Positions 1 through 7,487 of a DNA stretch of 12,007 nt are shown piece after piece. This DNA comes from Actinomycetes bacterium. Its GTDB lineage: Bacteria > Actinomycetota > Acidimicrobiia > Acidimicrobiales > Bog-793. The translations under genes and the position numbers were made by a program. The stretch lies in the NCBI GenBank assembly GCA_021823365.1, contig JAKAOD010000041.1, positions 1 to 12,007 on the forward strand, written 5' to 3'. Position 1 is the stretch's first letter, and every line of letters begins with the position of its first letter. The notes under the pieces are model-generated. The model did not search any database. It saw nothing but the letters and a program-made list of their open reading frames with translations, and was not told the DNA's origin.

Positions 1-939
1 CGCGCCGATGACGACGGTGAGGATCGCCACCACCCAGATGATCGGCTGCCACGAGCTCCGCAGCGTCGGGAAGCTCGTCACGAAGACCCGGAGGAACGCC
101 GCGAAGCCACCCGCTTTGGCGAGCGCCGCCATGAACCCCGTCGCGGGGGTCGGCGCGCCCTGGTAGACGTCCGGCGTCCACATGTGGAACGGGACCGCCG
201 CGATCTTGAAGGCGAACCCCGCGAGCAGGAGCGCCATGCCGCCGAGCAGCACGCCGTTCGAGGTGAGGACGTTGCGGGCGAGGAAGGCGGCGATCTGTCC
301 GAGGTTCGTGGAGCCCGTGGCACCGTAGGTGAGCGCGATCCCGTAGACGAAGATCGCCGAGGAGAAGGCGCCGAGCACGAAGTACTTGATCGCCGCCTCG
401 CTCGACGCCTCGCGACGGCGGTCGAAGCCGGCGAGGACGTACAGCGGCAGCGAGAGCACCTCGAGCGCGAGGAAGACGAGGATGAGGTCGTTCGCCGACG
501 CCATGAACATCGCGCCCGACCCGGAGATCAGCGCGAGCACGTAGTACTCGCATCCCTCGATGCCCTCGCGTCGCAGGTAGCCGGCGGCGAGCATCGGGGC
601 GACGACGAGGATGCAGGAGACGAGCACGAGGAAGAGCACGGCGAAGCCGTCGATGTCGAGGCTCTTCGCCACGGCCATGAACGGCCCGTGGCTCACCACG
701 TCCTTCCACAGCACGAGCGAGGCGACGAGGGAGGCGATGCCGATCCCGACCGTGGCCGTCGCGTACGTCTCCGTCGGCAGCCGGCGCGGGCTGAGCGCCG
801 CGACGAGCAGGAGCAGGAGCATCCCGCCGAGGAGGATGAGCTCGGGGAGGATGGCGGTGTAGTCGATGTGCGGCAGGACGAAGCCGGACGCACCGAGCAA
901 CGCGCCTCCGAGCCCCCGCGACCCGTCAAGCCCGATCAT
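1..939 (-). CDS. nuoN: NADH-quinone oxidoreductase subunit N (3' end outside window)
   Basis: Antiporter-like membrane subunit of complex I, one of the three large proton-translocating subunits in the membrane arm. I translated 313 residues from the ATG at 939; no stop occurs before the window edge, so about the last third of a normal NuoN (roughly 480-500 residues) is missing. The visible part is almost all hydrophobic helices. The charged residues expected for proton transfer are present: Glu160 in LALEVLSLPLYVLAGF, Lys185 in EAAIKYFVLGAFSSA, Lys245 in FKIAAVPFHMWTPDVYQGAP and Lys275 in ALAKAGG. These correspond to the conserved Glu/Lys series of the NuoL/M/N family. The start forms an ATGA overlap with the nuoM stop (936-939). 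A GGAGG lies 14 bases upstream, too far to be a good ribosome site, so translation is probably coupled to nuoM. The call is secure from the motifs and gene order. Confidence 0.97.
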   Translation of the reverse strand, partial: MIGLDGSRGLGGALLGASGFVLPHIDYTAILPELILLGGMLLLLLVAALSPRRLPTETYATATVGIGIASLVASLVLWKDVVSHGPFMAVAKSLDIDGFAVLFLVLVSCILVVAPMLAAGYLRREGIEGCEYYVLALISGSGAMFMASANDLILVFLALEVLSLPLYVLAGFDRRREASSEAAIKYFVLGAFSSAIFVYGIALTYGATGSTNLGQIAAFLARNVLTSNGVLLGGMALLLAGFAFKIAAVPFHMWTPDVYQGAPTPATGFMAALAKAGGFAAFLRVFVTSFPTLRSSWQPIIWVVAILTVVIGA

Positions 940-2645
940 CGGCCCGCCCCCAGCCTCCGGGCGTCACGCACGTGGCCCGCGAGCGTCGGGCGGCCCTGTG
1001 CGGGGATGTGCGCGTGGGCGACGCTCTCGGCGTGGAGGACGAGCTGGTTGACCGTCGGCGTGATCCGCTCGAGCACCGGGCGCGGGTAGACGCCGAGGAA
1101 GACGATCAGCACGACCAGCGGCGCGAGCACGAGACCCTCGCGCCAGGTCATCTCCCGGAACGGCCCTGGTCTTGCGCCGGATGCCCGGCCGGTGGCCGGC
1201 GGCTCGGCGCCACCCGGGGCGCCGTCGGGCTCGGGCGGGCCGTCGGACCCCCCCGACACCGCGGCGGGGAGCGGCCGGCCGTGGAAGGCCTGCTGGTAGG
1301 CCCAGAGCAGGTAGACGGCGGCGATGACGACGCCTCCGGTGGCGACCACCGCCCACCAGCGGTGCGTGAGGAAGGCCCCGGAGAGGATGAGGAACTCGCC
1401 GACGAAGCCGTTGAGCCCCGGCACGCCGATGGACGCCAGCATCACGAGGGTGAAGACCCCGGCCATCGCAGGGGCCGAGTGCTGGAGGCCGCGCAGCCTC
1501 GGCAGCTGGAAGGTCCCGAGGCGCTCATAGATCATCGCGATGAGGATGAAGAGCGCCGCGGTGTACAGGCCGTGGTTGACCATCTGGATCACCGCGCCCG
1601 ACAGCGACTCGCCGGTGAGCGCGAAGAGCCCGACGATGATGAAGCCGATGTGGGCGAGGGAGGAGAAGGCGACGAGGCGCTTCAGGTCCTTCTGCACGGC
1701 GGCGACGATCCCGCCGTAGATGATCCCGATCACCCCGAGGGTGAGCAGCACCGGTGCGAGCTCCACGACGGCATGGGGAAACAGGCCGAGGTCGAAGCGG
1801 ATGATCCCGTAGGTCCCGAGCTTCGCCATGACGCCGGCGAGCAGCACCGAGGCCGCCGCGGGCGCCTCGGAGTAGGCGTCCGGCGACCAGGTGTGGAACG
1901 GGAACACCGGCGCCTTGACCGCCAGCGACGCGGTGAAGGCGCAGAAGAGCAGGACGTTCGCCGGTCCGCTGAGGTGGGTCGTCGCGAGCTGGCGGATGTC
2001 GAAGGTCGTGGCGCCGGTCTGCGACTGGTGGATGAAGACGAGGGCGAGGATCCCGACGAGCATGAAGCCCGACGCGGCGAAGGTGTACACGAAGAACTTC
2101 GTCGCGGCGTAGCCCCGCCGCTCGTGGCCCCAGCCGGCGACGAGCATGTAGACGGGGACGAGCGTCGTCTCGAAGAAGAGGAAGAAGAGCAGCAGGTCGA
2201 CAGACAGGAAGCTCCCGAGGCACGCCGACTCGAGGAGCAGCACCCAGAACGTGAACGACTTCGGGTCGCGCCGCTCGCCCGCGCCGGCGAGCGCGATCGG
2301 GAACAGCAGTGCGGTCATCAGCACGAGGAAGAGCGAGATGCCGTCCACGCCGAGCGTCCAGGAGAACCCGAAGGACCCGACCCAGGGGTGCTCGCTCACC
2401 ATCTGGTAGCCGCCGTAGCCGGAGCGAAACTGGTCGAGGACCGCCGCGGCGATCCCGAGCACGCCGATCGACGAGGCGAGGCCGAGGGCCCGCACGACGG
2501 CGGCGCGCGAGCGGGGGAGCAGGAGGACGAGGAGTGCCGCCCCCGCCGGGACGAGGACGAGCGCCGTGAGGTAGGGGAATGCGCGCTGTCCGGCGTCGAG
2601 CCCGGTCGTCACCATCGGTCCGTAGGCAGAGACGTTCGGCGTCAC
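936..2645 (-). CDS. nuoM: NADH-quinone oxidoreductase subunit M
   Basis: Second antiporter-like proton-pumping subunit of the complex I membrane arm; 569 residues from a GTG start. Key residues match the family: Glu159 in FFLFFETTLVPVYMLV, Lys183 in AATKFFVYTFA, Lys244 in LAVKAPVFPFHTWSPDAYSE, Lys275 in VMAKLGTYG and Glu417 in GLNGFVGEFLIL, the counterparts of E. coli NuoM Glu144, Lys234, Lys265 and Glu407 where studied. The GTG at 2645 overlaps the nuoL stop (GTGA) and has a GAGGGTGG ribosome site just upstream. An in-frame ATG at 2615, ten codons later, lacks a purine-rich site and is less likely. It overlaps nuoN by 4 bp downstream. Residues about 458-495 form a Gly/Pro/Ala-rich loop between the penultimate and last helix regions, which is unusual in a protein otherwise dense with membrane helices. 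The reading frame stays open upstream to 4163 across nuoL, but that extension is only high-GC shadow. Confidence 0.98.
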   Translation of the reverse strand: MTPNVSAYGPMVTTGLDAGQRAFPYLTALVLVPAGAALLVLLLPRSRAAVVRALGLASSIGVLGIAAAVLDQFRSGYGGYQMVSEHPWVGSFGFSWTLGVDGISLFLVLMTALLFPIALAGAGERRDPKSFTFWVLLLESACLGSFLSVDLLLFFLFFETTLVPVYMLVAGWGHERRGYAATKFFVYTFAASGFMLVGILALVFIHQSQTGATTFDIRQLATTHLSGPANVLLFCAFTASLAVKAPVFPFHTWSPDAYSEAPAAASVLLAGVMAKLGTYGIIRFDLGLFPHAVVELAPVLLTLGVIGIIYGGIVAAVQKDLKRLVAFSSLAHIGFIIVGLFALTGESLSGAVIQMVNHGLYTAALFILIAMIYERLGTFQLPRLRGLQHSAPAMAGVFTLVMLASIGVPGLNGFVGEFLILSGAFLTHRWWAVVATGGVVIAAVYLLWAYQQAFHGRPLPAAVSGGSDGPPEPDGAPGGAEPPATGRASGARPGPFREMTWREGLVLAPLVVLIVFLGVYPRPVLERITPTVNQLVLHAESVAHAHIPAQGRPTLAGHVRDARRLGAGR

Positions 2646-4597
2646 TGGACCACCCTCACGAGCAGGTAGGCGACGACTGCCACGACACCGCCTGCGATGC
2701 CGAGGGCGTAGCCGCGCACGTAGCCGCTCTGGACCCGCCGGGCCCAGCCGGCGGAGAGGCGCACGAGTGAGGCGACGCCGTTCACCGCCCCGTCGATGAC
2801 GCGGGACTCGACGACGGCGGAGGTGAAGGCGGCGAGCGCCGTGCCGGTCCTCGCGAACAGGCGGTCCTCGGCGAAGTCGAGGAACCACGCCATTGAAAGG
2901 AAGCGGGGCTCGACCGCCGGGCGGTCGACGGCCCGGCGCCAGAGGCTCGCCGCGACGGCGACGCCGGTCACGGCGAGGACGCCGTCGACGACGGGGAAGA
3001 GCCACTTCTGACCGAGGCTGTAGTGGAGGTGCCGGACGGTCGGCCCGACGACGGGGTCGAGCCACCGCTCGAGGAAGACGAAGCTCGGGTGGAACGGCAG
3101 GTTGAGGAAGCCGCCGAAGATCGACAGGACGGCGAGGACGACGAGCGGCGCCGACATGTGCCAGGAGGGGTCGTGCGGCTTGGCACCGAGGGTGGGCGGC
3201 GCCCCCGCAGCTGCGCCGGCGGTCGCCGCGCCGTGGTGCCCTCCGTGGCCGTCGCCGCTCGGGCGGGCCTCGGACCACCGTCGCTCGCCGAGGAACACGA
3301 GGAAGAACTCCCGACCGATGTAGTAGGCGGTGAGCACGGCCGCGGCCGCGGCGATCGCCCAGAGCGCCGGGGTGAGCGCCCAGGCGTTCTCGAGCACGTC
3401 GCCCTTGGACCAGAAGCCGGCGAACGGCGGGACACCGCCGATCGCGAACCAGGCGACGAGGAAGGTCACCGAGGTGACCGGCATCAGCCGGGCGAGCCCG
3501 CCCATGTGCTTGATGTCCTGGTCCTCCTCCATCGCGTGGATCACCGAGCCGGCGCCGAGGAAGAGCAGCGCCTTGTAGAAGGCATGGGTGAGCATCAGGA
3601 AGATCGCGGCGACGTAGGCGCCCGAGCCCGCTGCGAGGAACATGTAGCCGAGCTGGGAGACCGTCGAGTACGCCAGGACCTTCTTGATGTCGTTCTGCGC
3701 GCAGGCCGCCGAAGCGCCGACGAAGGCGGTCGCGGCGCCGAACCAGGCGATGACGTGTGCCGCGTCCGGCGCCAGGTGGAGGATCGGATTGATCCGGCAC
3801 ATGAGGTACACGCCGGCGGTCACCATCGTCGCAGCGTGGATGAGCGCGGAGACCGGCGTCGGACCGGCCATTGCGTCGGCGAGCCAGGGGAAGAGCGGGA
3901 TCTGCGCCGACTTGCCGACGGCGCCGAGGAACAGGAGCAGCGCGATGGCGACGAGGCTCGGCGTGCCGACGTGCCCGAGGCGGGCGAAGACCGTCGTGTA
4001 CTGGAGGCTGCCGGTGCGCTCGAAGATCAGGAACAACCCGATGAGGAACCCGGCGTCGCCGACGCGGTTGAAGATCATCGCCTTCTTCCCCGCGCTGGCC
4101 GCCTCGTCGCGGTCGAACCAGAAGGCGATCAGGAAGTACGAGCACACCCCGACGCCCTCCCACCCGAAGAAGGAGAGCAGGAAGTTGTCCGCGAGGACGA
4201 GCATCAGCATCGCGAAGACGAAGAGGTTCAAGTACGTGAAGAACCTCGGGAATTGCTCGTCGTGCTCCATGTAGCCGATCGAGTACAGGTGGATCAGGGA
4301 GCTGACGCCGGTGACGAAGGCCGCCATCGTCATCGAGAGCGGGTCGACGAGGATGCCGGCGCTGACGCTCAACCGGTCGGCCCCGAGCCAGGTGAACCAG
4401 GTCTGGGTGAGCTCGCGATGCGCCGGCGCCTGCTGGAACAGGCCGACGAACACGATCACGGTGACGACGAACGACGCCGTCACGGCGATGGTCGCCACCC
4501 AGCCCGCGAGCGGGTTGCCGAGCCGTCGCCCGAAGGGGACGAGCACGGCGAAGCCCGCCAGCGGGAGCAGCGGTATGAGGAAGGCGGCGTGGATCAC
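2642..4597 (-). CDS. nuoL: NADH-quinone oxidoreductase subunit L
   Basis: Distal antiporter-like subunit of complex I, which also supplies the long lateral helix along the membrane arm; 651 residues, within the usual size for NuoL. Motifs seen: Glu147 in FFGWEGVGVCSYFLI, Lys229 in GAVGKSAQIPLFPWLADAMA, His254 in SALIHAATMVTAGVYL, Lys305/306 in NDIKKVLAYSTVSQLGYMF, Lys342 in FYKALLFLGAG and Lys398 in FAGFWSKGD. The C-terminal part from about 530 on, ending in a final hydrophobic helix, fits the lateral-helix region. Residues about 441-477 are a His/Gly/Ala-rich loop after a transmembrane segment. The start codon is GTG at 4597. It is the only plausible start: the frame is closed by a TGA at 4616-4618 and no start codon lies between. 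No strong ribosome site precedes it; a purine run AAGGG ends 14 bases upstream. It follows nuoK after 22 bp and overlaps nuoM by 4 bp (GTGA). Confidence 0.98.
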   Translation of the reverse strand: MIHAAFLIPLLPLAGFAVLVPFGRRLGNPLAGWVATIAVTASFVVTVIVFVGLFQQAPAHRELTQTWFTWLGADRLSVSAGILVDPLSMTMAAFVTGVSSLIHLYSIGYMEHDEQFPRFFTYLNLFVFAMLMLVLADNFLLSFFGWEGVGVCSYFLIAFWFDRDEAASAGKKAMIFNRVGDAGFLIGLFLIFERTGSLQYTTVFARLGHVGTPSLVAIALLLFLGAVGKSAQIPLFPWLADAMAGPTPVSALIHAATMVTAGVYLMCRINPILHLAPDAAHVIAWFGAATAFVGASAACAQNDIKKVLAYSTVSQLGYMFLAAGSGAYVAAIFLMLTHAFYKALLFLGAGSVIHAMEEDQDIKHMGGLARLMPVTSVTFLVAWFAIGGVPPFAGFWSKGDVLENAWALTPALWAIAAAAAVLTAYYIGREFFLVFLGERRWSEARPSGDGHGGHHGAATAGAAAGAPPTLGAKPHDPSWHMSAPLVVLAVLSIFGGFLNLPFHPSFVFLERWLDPVVGPTVRHLHYSLGQKWLFPVVDGVLAVTGVAVAASLWRRAVDRPAVEPRFLSMAWFLDFAEDRLFARTGTALAAFTSAVVESRVIDGAVNGVASLVRLSAGWARRVQSGYVRGYALGIAGGVVAVVAYLLVRVVQ

Positions 4598-4607
4598 GTC
4601 GGTCTTG

Positions 4608-4631
4608 TCAGCCCTTCAGTCAACCCTTGAG
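4608..4631 (-). repeat. 12-bp imperfect tandem duplication spanning the nuoK stop
   Basis: On the minus strand, CTCAAGGGTTGA (4631-4620, the last codons and stop of nuoK) is followed directly by CTGAAGGGCTGA (4619-4608). The two units match at 10 of 12 positions. Each reads Leu-Lys-Gly-stop in the nuoK frame, so nuoK is followed by a second in-frame TGA four codons later. The second unit makes up half of the only sizeable spacer in the operon and carries the purine run nearest upstream of nuoL. A short duplication is the simplest reading; chance similarity in a GC-rich sequence remains possible. Confidence 0.55.
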
Positions 4632-4925
4632 CACGTGGGCGTCGTCGGCCGTGGCGCCGACCCGCCTTCGGAAGATGGCGACGATGATCCCGAGCCCGAC
4701 GACCACCTCGGCGGCCGCCACGACGAGCACGAAGAACACCGCGACCTGCCCCCCGACGTCGTCGAGCGCCCGGGCGAAGGTCACGAAGGTGAGGTTCGCG
4801 GCGTTCAGCATCAGCTCGACGCACATGAACATCACGATCACGTTGCGCCGGACCAGCAGCCCGACGACCCCGATGCTGAACAGCACGGCGGCAAGCGTGA
4901 GGTACCAGCTCGCGTGGACGCTCAT
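4620..4925 (-). CDS. nuoK: NADH-quinone oxidoreductase subunit K
   Basis: Small membrane subunit of complex I (the MrpC/ND4L family) with three transmembrane helices. It helps link the quinone-side machinery to the antiporter-like subunits. At 101 residues it is the standard length. Both buried glutamates of the family are present: Glu37 in [18 protein letters not shown] and Glu73 in [19 protein letters not shown], matching E. coli Glu36 and Glu72. The ATG at 4925 overlaps the nuoJ stop (ATGA, 4922-4925) and has an excellent ribosome site, GGAGGAGGT, nine bases upstream. The frame stays open upstream to 6095, but that part is shadow of nuoJ and nuoI. The stop at 4620-4622 is followed by a near-copy of the last four codons. 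Confidence 0.98.
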   Translation of the reverse strand: MSVHASWYLTLAAVLFSIGVVGLLVRRNVIVMFMCVELMLNAANLTFVTFARALDDVGGQVAVFFVLVVAAAEVVVGLGIIVAIFRRRVGATADDAHVLKG

Positions 4926-5629
4926 GGCGAGCCCACCTCCTCCGGCTCCTTGCGGGGGTCGCCCGCGTCCCCGGCGGCCGGCGCCTCCCCGGCCGCCTCG
5001 CCGCCGGCGGACCCGTCGCCGGCGGGCGTGCCCGTCTCCGGTCCCGGGCGGGGCTCGCTGCGCCACCGCGGCTCGGTACGCGACGGCCGGCGCGCGAGCA
5101 CGACCGCGCCGACGACCGCCAGGACGAGCAGCGCCGAAGTCACCTCGAACGGCACGAGATAGGCGGTGAAGACCGCCCGGCCGAGCTTCGCGACGTTCGA
5201 CCCCGGCCCCTCGAGCCTCCCGGTCACCGAGCGGGCCCCGGTCACCCAGCGCGTCCGCGACAACAGGACCACCTCGGCGAGCACCAGCAGCCCAATGCCG
5301 ACGGCGACCAGGCGCTGGCCCCGGAAGACGTCGGCGATCACCCGCTCCTTCTGGTCCACGCCGAGGAGCATGATCACGAAGAGGAACAGCACGACGATCG
5401 CGCCGGTGTAGACGATCACCTGGATCGCGGCGAGGAACTCGGCGTTCTCCTCGACGAAGAGCACGGCGATGCCGAAGAGGGTCATGACGAGCGAGAGCGC
5501 GGCGTGCACCGGGTTGCGCATCAGCACCACGCCGAGGGCGCCGGCGACGCATATCACGGCGGCGACGGCGAAGGTCAGGGCGTCGGGGATCGTCGCCGCT
5601 GCGAGAAGCGCGGGCGCCCCCGGCGTCAT
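4922..5629 (-). CDS. nuoJ: NADH-quinone oxidoreductase subunit J
   Basis: Membrane subunit of complex I (ND6 family), lying between NuoH/A and NuoK, whose third helix is thought to change conformation during coupling. At 235 residues it is somewhat longer than the roughly 160-200 usual. Five hydrophobic segments are visible in residues about 15-175. The conserved third-helix segment reads [20 protein letters not shown], with the family's Tyr-Thr-Gly-Ala. The last ~56 residues (about 180-235) are hydrophilic and rich in Pro, Gly, Ala, Glu and Arg, and follow the last helix as a tail. The start is the ATG at 5629, overlapping the nuoI stop (ATGA) with GGGAGGG four bases upstream. It overlaps nuoK by 4 bp downstream. 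Confidence 0.97.
   Translation of the reverse strand: MTPGAPALLAAATIPDALTFAVAAVICVAGALGVVLMRNPVHAALSLVMTLFGIAVLFVEENAEFLAAIQVIVYTGAIVVLFLFVIMLLGVDQKERVIADVFRGQRLVAVGIGLLVLAEVVLLSRTRWVTGARSVTGRLEGPGSNVAKLGRAVFTAYLVPFEVTSALLVLAVVGAVVLARRPSRTEPRWRSEPRPGPETGTPAGDGSAGGEAAGEAPAAGDAGDPRKEPEEVGSP
4935..4943 (-). promoter_or_regulatory. Ribosome binding site of nuoK
   Basis: GGAGGAGGT on the minus strand, nine bases before the nuoK ATG and inside the 3' end of nuoJ. It is the strongest Shine-Dalgarno match in the window. It fixes the nuoK start although the open frame extends far upstream, and suggests nuoK can be initiated independently as well as by coupling to nuoJ. Confidence 0.8.
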
Positions 5630-6318
5630 CGGACCCTCCCACCGAACCGCACGGGGATCTTGGCTCGGTTGACCTCGCGGACCGAGAAGTTGCCGGTCGC
5701 GTCGTCGTCACGCCGGCCGCTCTGGCCGCCCTCCGGTCGCCGTACCCCGTGACCGAGCTCTCCCGACCACTGCACCACGCCCTCGTACTCGGCCGAGCCC
5801 GCCGGCGAGGTGGCTCGCATCCACCCCGAGGTGTGCTGCTCCTCCCCCTCGCGCCAGTCCTCCCAGGGCTGGCGGCGGACGGCGCCGCTCTCGTCGACGA
5901 GCAGCTCTTTCCGCGTGTAGATCGCGTCGGCGCGGCTCGTGAAGGAGAACTCGAAGAGCTTCGACTCCGTGATCGCCTCGGTCGGGCACGCCTCGACGCA
6001 GAGGTCGCAGTGGATGCATCGGAGGTAGTTGATCTCGTAGACGAAGCCGAAGCGCTCGCCGGGCGAGTTGGGGTCGGCGGGGTCGTTGTCGGCACCGCGG
6101 ACGTAGATGCAGTCGGCAGGGCAGGCGGCGGCGCAGAGCTCGCAGCCGATGCACTTCTCCATCCCGTCCTCGTAGCGGTTGAGGACGTGGCGGCCGTGCA
6201 GGCGAGGAGGCTTCGGGCGCTTCTCCTTCGGGTACTCGGTCGTCACGCGCGGCTCGAGCACCTGGGTGATCGCCTGCTTGAAGCCGCCGAAGAAGCGGAG
6301 GTCGTCGAAGAGCCCCAC
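5626..6318 (-). CDS. nuoI: NADH-quinone oxidoreductase subunit I (8Fe ferredoxin)
   Basis: Carries clusters N6a and N6b, two 4Fe-4S centres that pass electrons from NuoG towards the terminal cluster and quinone. 230 residues from GTG. The first motif is C56-x2-C59-x2-C62-x3-C66-P ([12 protein letters not shown]) and the second is C101-x2-C104-x2-C107-x3-C111-P ([16 protein letters not shown]). The N-terminus (residues about 1-50) contains the amphipathic anchor and [12 protein letters not shown], very like actinobacterial NuoI. After residue ~142 a hydrophilic C-terminal stretch of nearly 90 residues follows, making the protein longer than the ~180 residues of E. coli or Thermus. The GTG at 6318 was chosen because GAGGAG lies six bases upstream and the start of the folded domain matches; the open frame upstream to 6882 overlaps nuoH. 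It sits 2 bp after nuoH and overlaps nuoJ by 4 bp. Confidence 0.97.
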   Translation of the reverse strand: MGLFDDLRFFGGFKQAITQVLEPRVTTEYPKEKRPKPPRLHGRHVLNRYEDGMEKCIGCELCAAACPADCIYVRGADNDPADPNSPGERFGFVYEINYLRCIHCDLCVEACPTEAITESKLFEFSFTSRADAIYTRKELLVDESGAVRRQPWEDWREGEEQHTSGWMRATSPAGSAEYEGVVQWSGELGHGVRRPEGGQSGRRDDDATGNFSVREVNRAKIPVRFGGRVR

Positions 6319-6320
6319 GG

Positions 6321-7487
6321 TCAGCTCCTCGCCGCCGGGCCCGTCACCGGTTCCAGGCCGGCGAGCCTTCTCCTGCGACCGAGGCGCGCCGCCTGCCAGA
6401 CGAGCACGGCGCCGACGACGAGGGCGCCGAGCAGCGCGAAGCCCCACGACACCGAGACGATGACCCCGGCGACGATGAGCAGCCAGCCGAGCGAGAGCGG
6501 GATCATCCGTTTCCAGCCGAGGTCCATCAGCTGGTCGTAGCGCAGGCGGGGCAACGCGGCCCGGATCCAGACCTGTACGTAGCAGAAGATCGTCGTCTTG
6601 CCGACGAACCACAGGATCGGCCACAGCCAGCGGACGACGTGGAAGCCGGGCCCGTCGGGGCCGCCGAAGAACAGCGTCACGGCGACGGCCGACATCGTGA
6701 TCGTGTTCATGAACTCGGCGAGGTAGAACAGCGCGAAGAGCAGCGAGGAGTACTCCGTGTTGAACCCGCCGCCGAGCTCCTGCTCGCCCTCGACGAGGTC
6801 GAAAGGCGGCCGGTTCATCTCGGCGGTCGAAGCGACGAAGAAGAGGACGAACGGCACGATCCCGAGCCGGATCACGTTCCACTGCCAGACGTGCTGCGCC
6901 TGGGACTCGACGATCGCCCGCGTCGAGAGCGAGTGCGACTCGAGGATCACCATCACGACGGTGAGCCCGATCACGGCCTCGTACGAGATCATCTGCGCCG
7001 AGGCGCGCACCGCGCCGAGCAGCGGGTACTTCGACCCTGACGACCAGCCCGCGAGCATCGCCGCGTAGACGGCGATCGAGCTCATCGCCAGCACGAAGAG
7101 GATGCCCATCGGCGGGTCGGCGACCTGGAGCTCGACGACGTGGTGGGCGATCGTCACCACCCCGCCGACGGGTACGACCGCGAAGACGAGGAAGGCTGGG
7201 ACGACGGCCACCAGCGGGGCGAGGCGGAACACGACGCGCTCGGCGCGCGACGGGAGGAGGTCCTCCTTGAAGAACAGCTTCGTCCCGTCCGCAAGCGACT
7301 GGAGGATGCCGAACGGCCCGGCGCGGTTCGGGCCGATGCGGTCCTGCATGTCCGAGATCACCTTGCGCTCGAACCAGACCATCAGCATCGTCGAGACGAG
7401 CAGTGCCACGAAGGCGACGACTGCCTTCACGACGACGATCAGGACGACCGCGAGGCCGACCCCGTGAGCGAAGAGCGGGTCGCTCAT
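6321..7487 (-). CDS. nuoH: NADH-quinone oxidoreductase subunit H
   Basis: Membrane subunit (ND1 family) that forms most of the quinone chamber and docks the peripheral arm; 388 residues with about eight hydrophobic helices. Conserved family stretches are clear: WFERKVISDMQDRIGPNRAG and GILQSLADGTKLFFKED near the N-terminus (residues about 38-75), and AEMNRPPFDLVEGEQELGGG followed by FNTEYSSLLFALFYLAEF further on, the acidic loop lining the quinone path. The C-terminus ends in a short basic tail. The ATG at 7487 overlaps the nuoG stop (ATGA, 7484-7487), with GGAG eight bases upstream. The frame is open upstream to 7739, but that portion is shadow of nuoG with no hydrophobic character. It lies 2 bp upstream of nuoI. 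Confidence 0.98.
   Translation of the reverse strand: MSDPLFAHGVGLAVVLIVVVKAVVAFVALLVSTMLMVWFERKVISDMQDRIGPNRAGPFGILQSLADGTKLFFKEDLLPSRAERVVFRLAPLVAVVPAFLVFAVVPVGGVVTIAHHVVELQVADPPMGILFVLAMSSIAVYAAMLAGWSSGSKYPLLGAVRASAQMISYEAVIGLTVVMVILESHSLSTRAIVESQAQHVWQWNVIRLGIVPFVLFFVASTAEMNRPPFDLVEGEQELGGGFNTEYSSLLFALFYLAEFMNTITMSAVAVTLFFGGPDGPGFHVVRWLWPILWFVGKTTIFCYVQVWIRAALPRLRYDQLMDLGWKRMIPLSLGWLLIVAGVIVSVSWGFALLGALVVGAVLVWQAARLGRRRRLAGLEPVTGPAARS
6325..6330 (-). promoter_or_regulatory. Ribosome binding site of nuoI
   Basis: GAGGAG on the minus strand, six bases before the GTG at 6318 and inside the last codons of nuoH. It decides the GTG start of nuoI, for which no ATG is available near the start of the conserved domain. 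Confidence 0.7.

Noticed and set aside
972..2669. Long plus-strand open frame opposite nuoM, very rich in Glu, Asp, His and Arg
   Set aside because: Composition is that expected from the reverse complement of hydrophobic membrane codons (Leu/Val codons read as Glu/Asp/Gln/His). No motif or ribosome site supports a gene.
2646..4163. Possible NuoL-NuoM fusion or N-terminal extension of NuoM suggested by an open frame running through nuoL
   Set aside because: The upstream part is Arg/Pro-rich, out of frame with the real NuoL residues and not hydrophobic. The nuoM start is fixed by the GTGA overlap and a ribosome site at about 2650-2657.
4598..4619. Promoter or regulatory RNA in the nuoK-nuoL spacer
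   Set aside because: Only 22 bp, with no recognisable promoter elements or hairpin. Only the short duplication is visible.
3023..4630. Plus-strand open frame of 535 residues opposite nuoL
   Set aside because: Same acidic/basic mirror composition as the other antisense frames. It is fully covered by nuoL, whose family residues are all intact.
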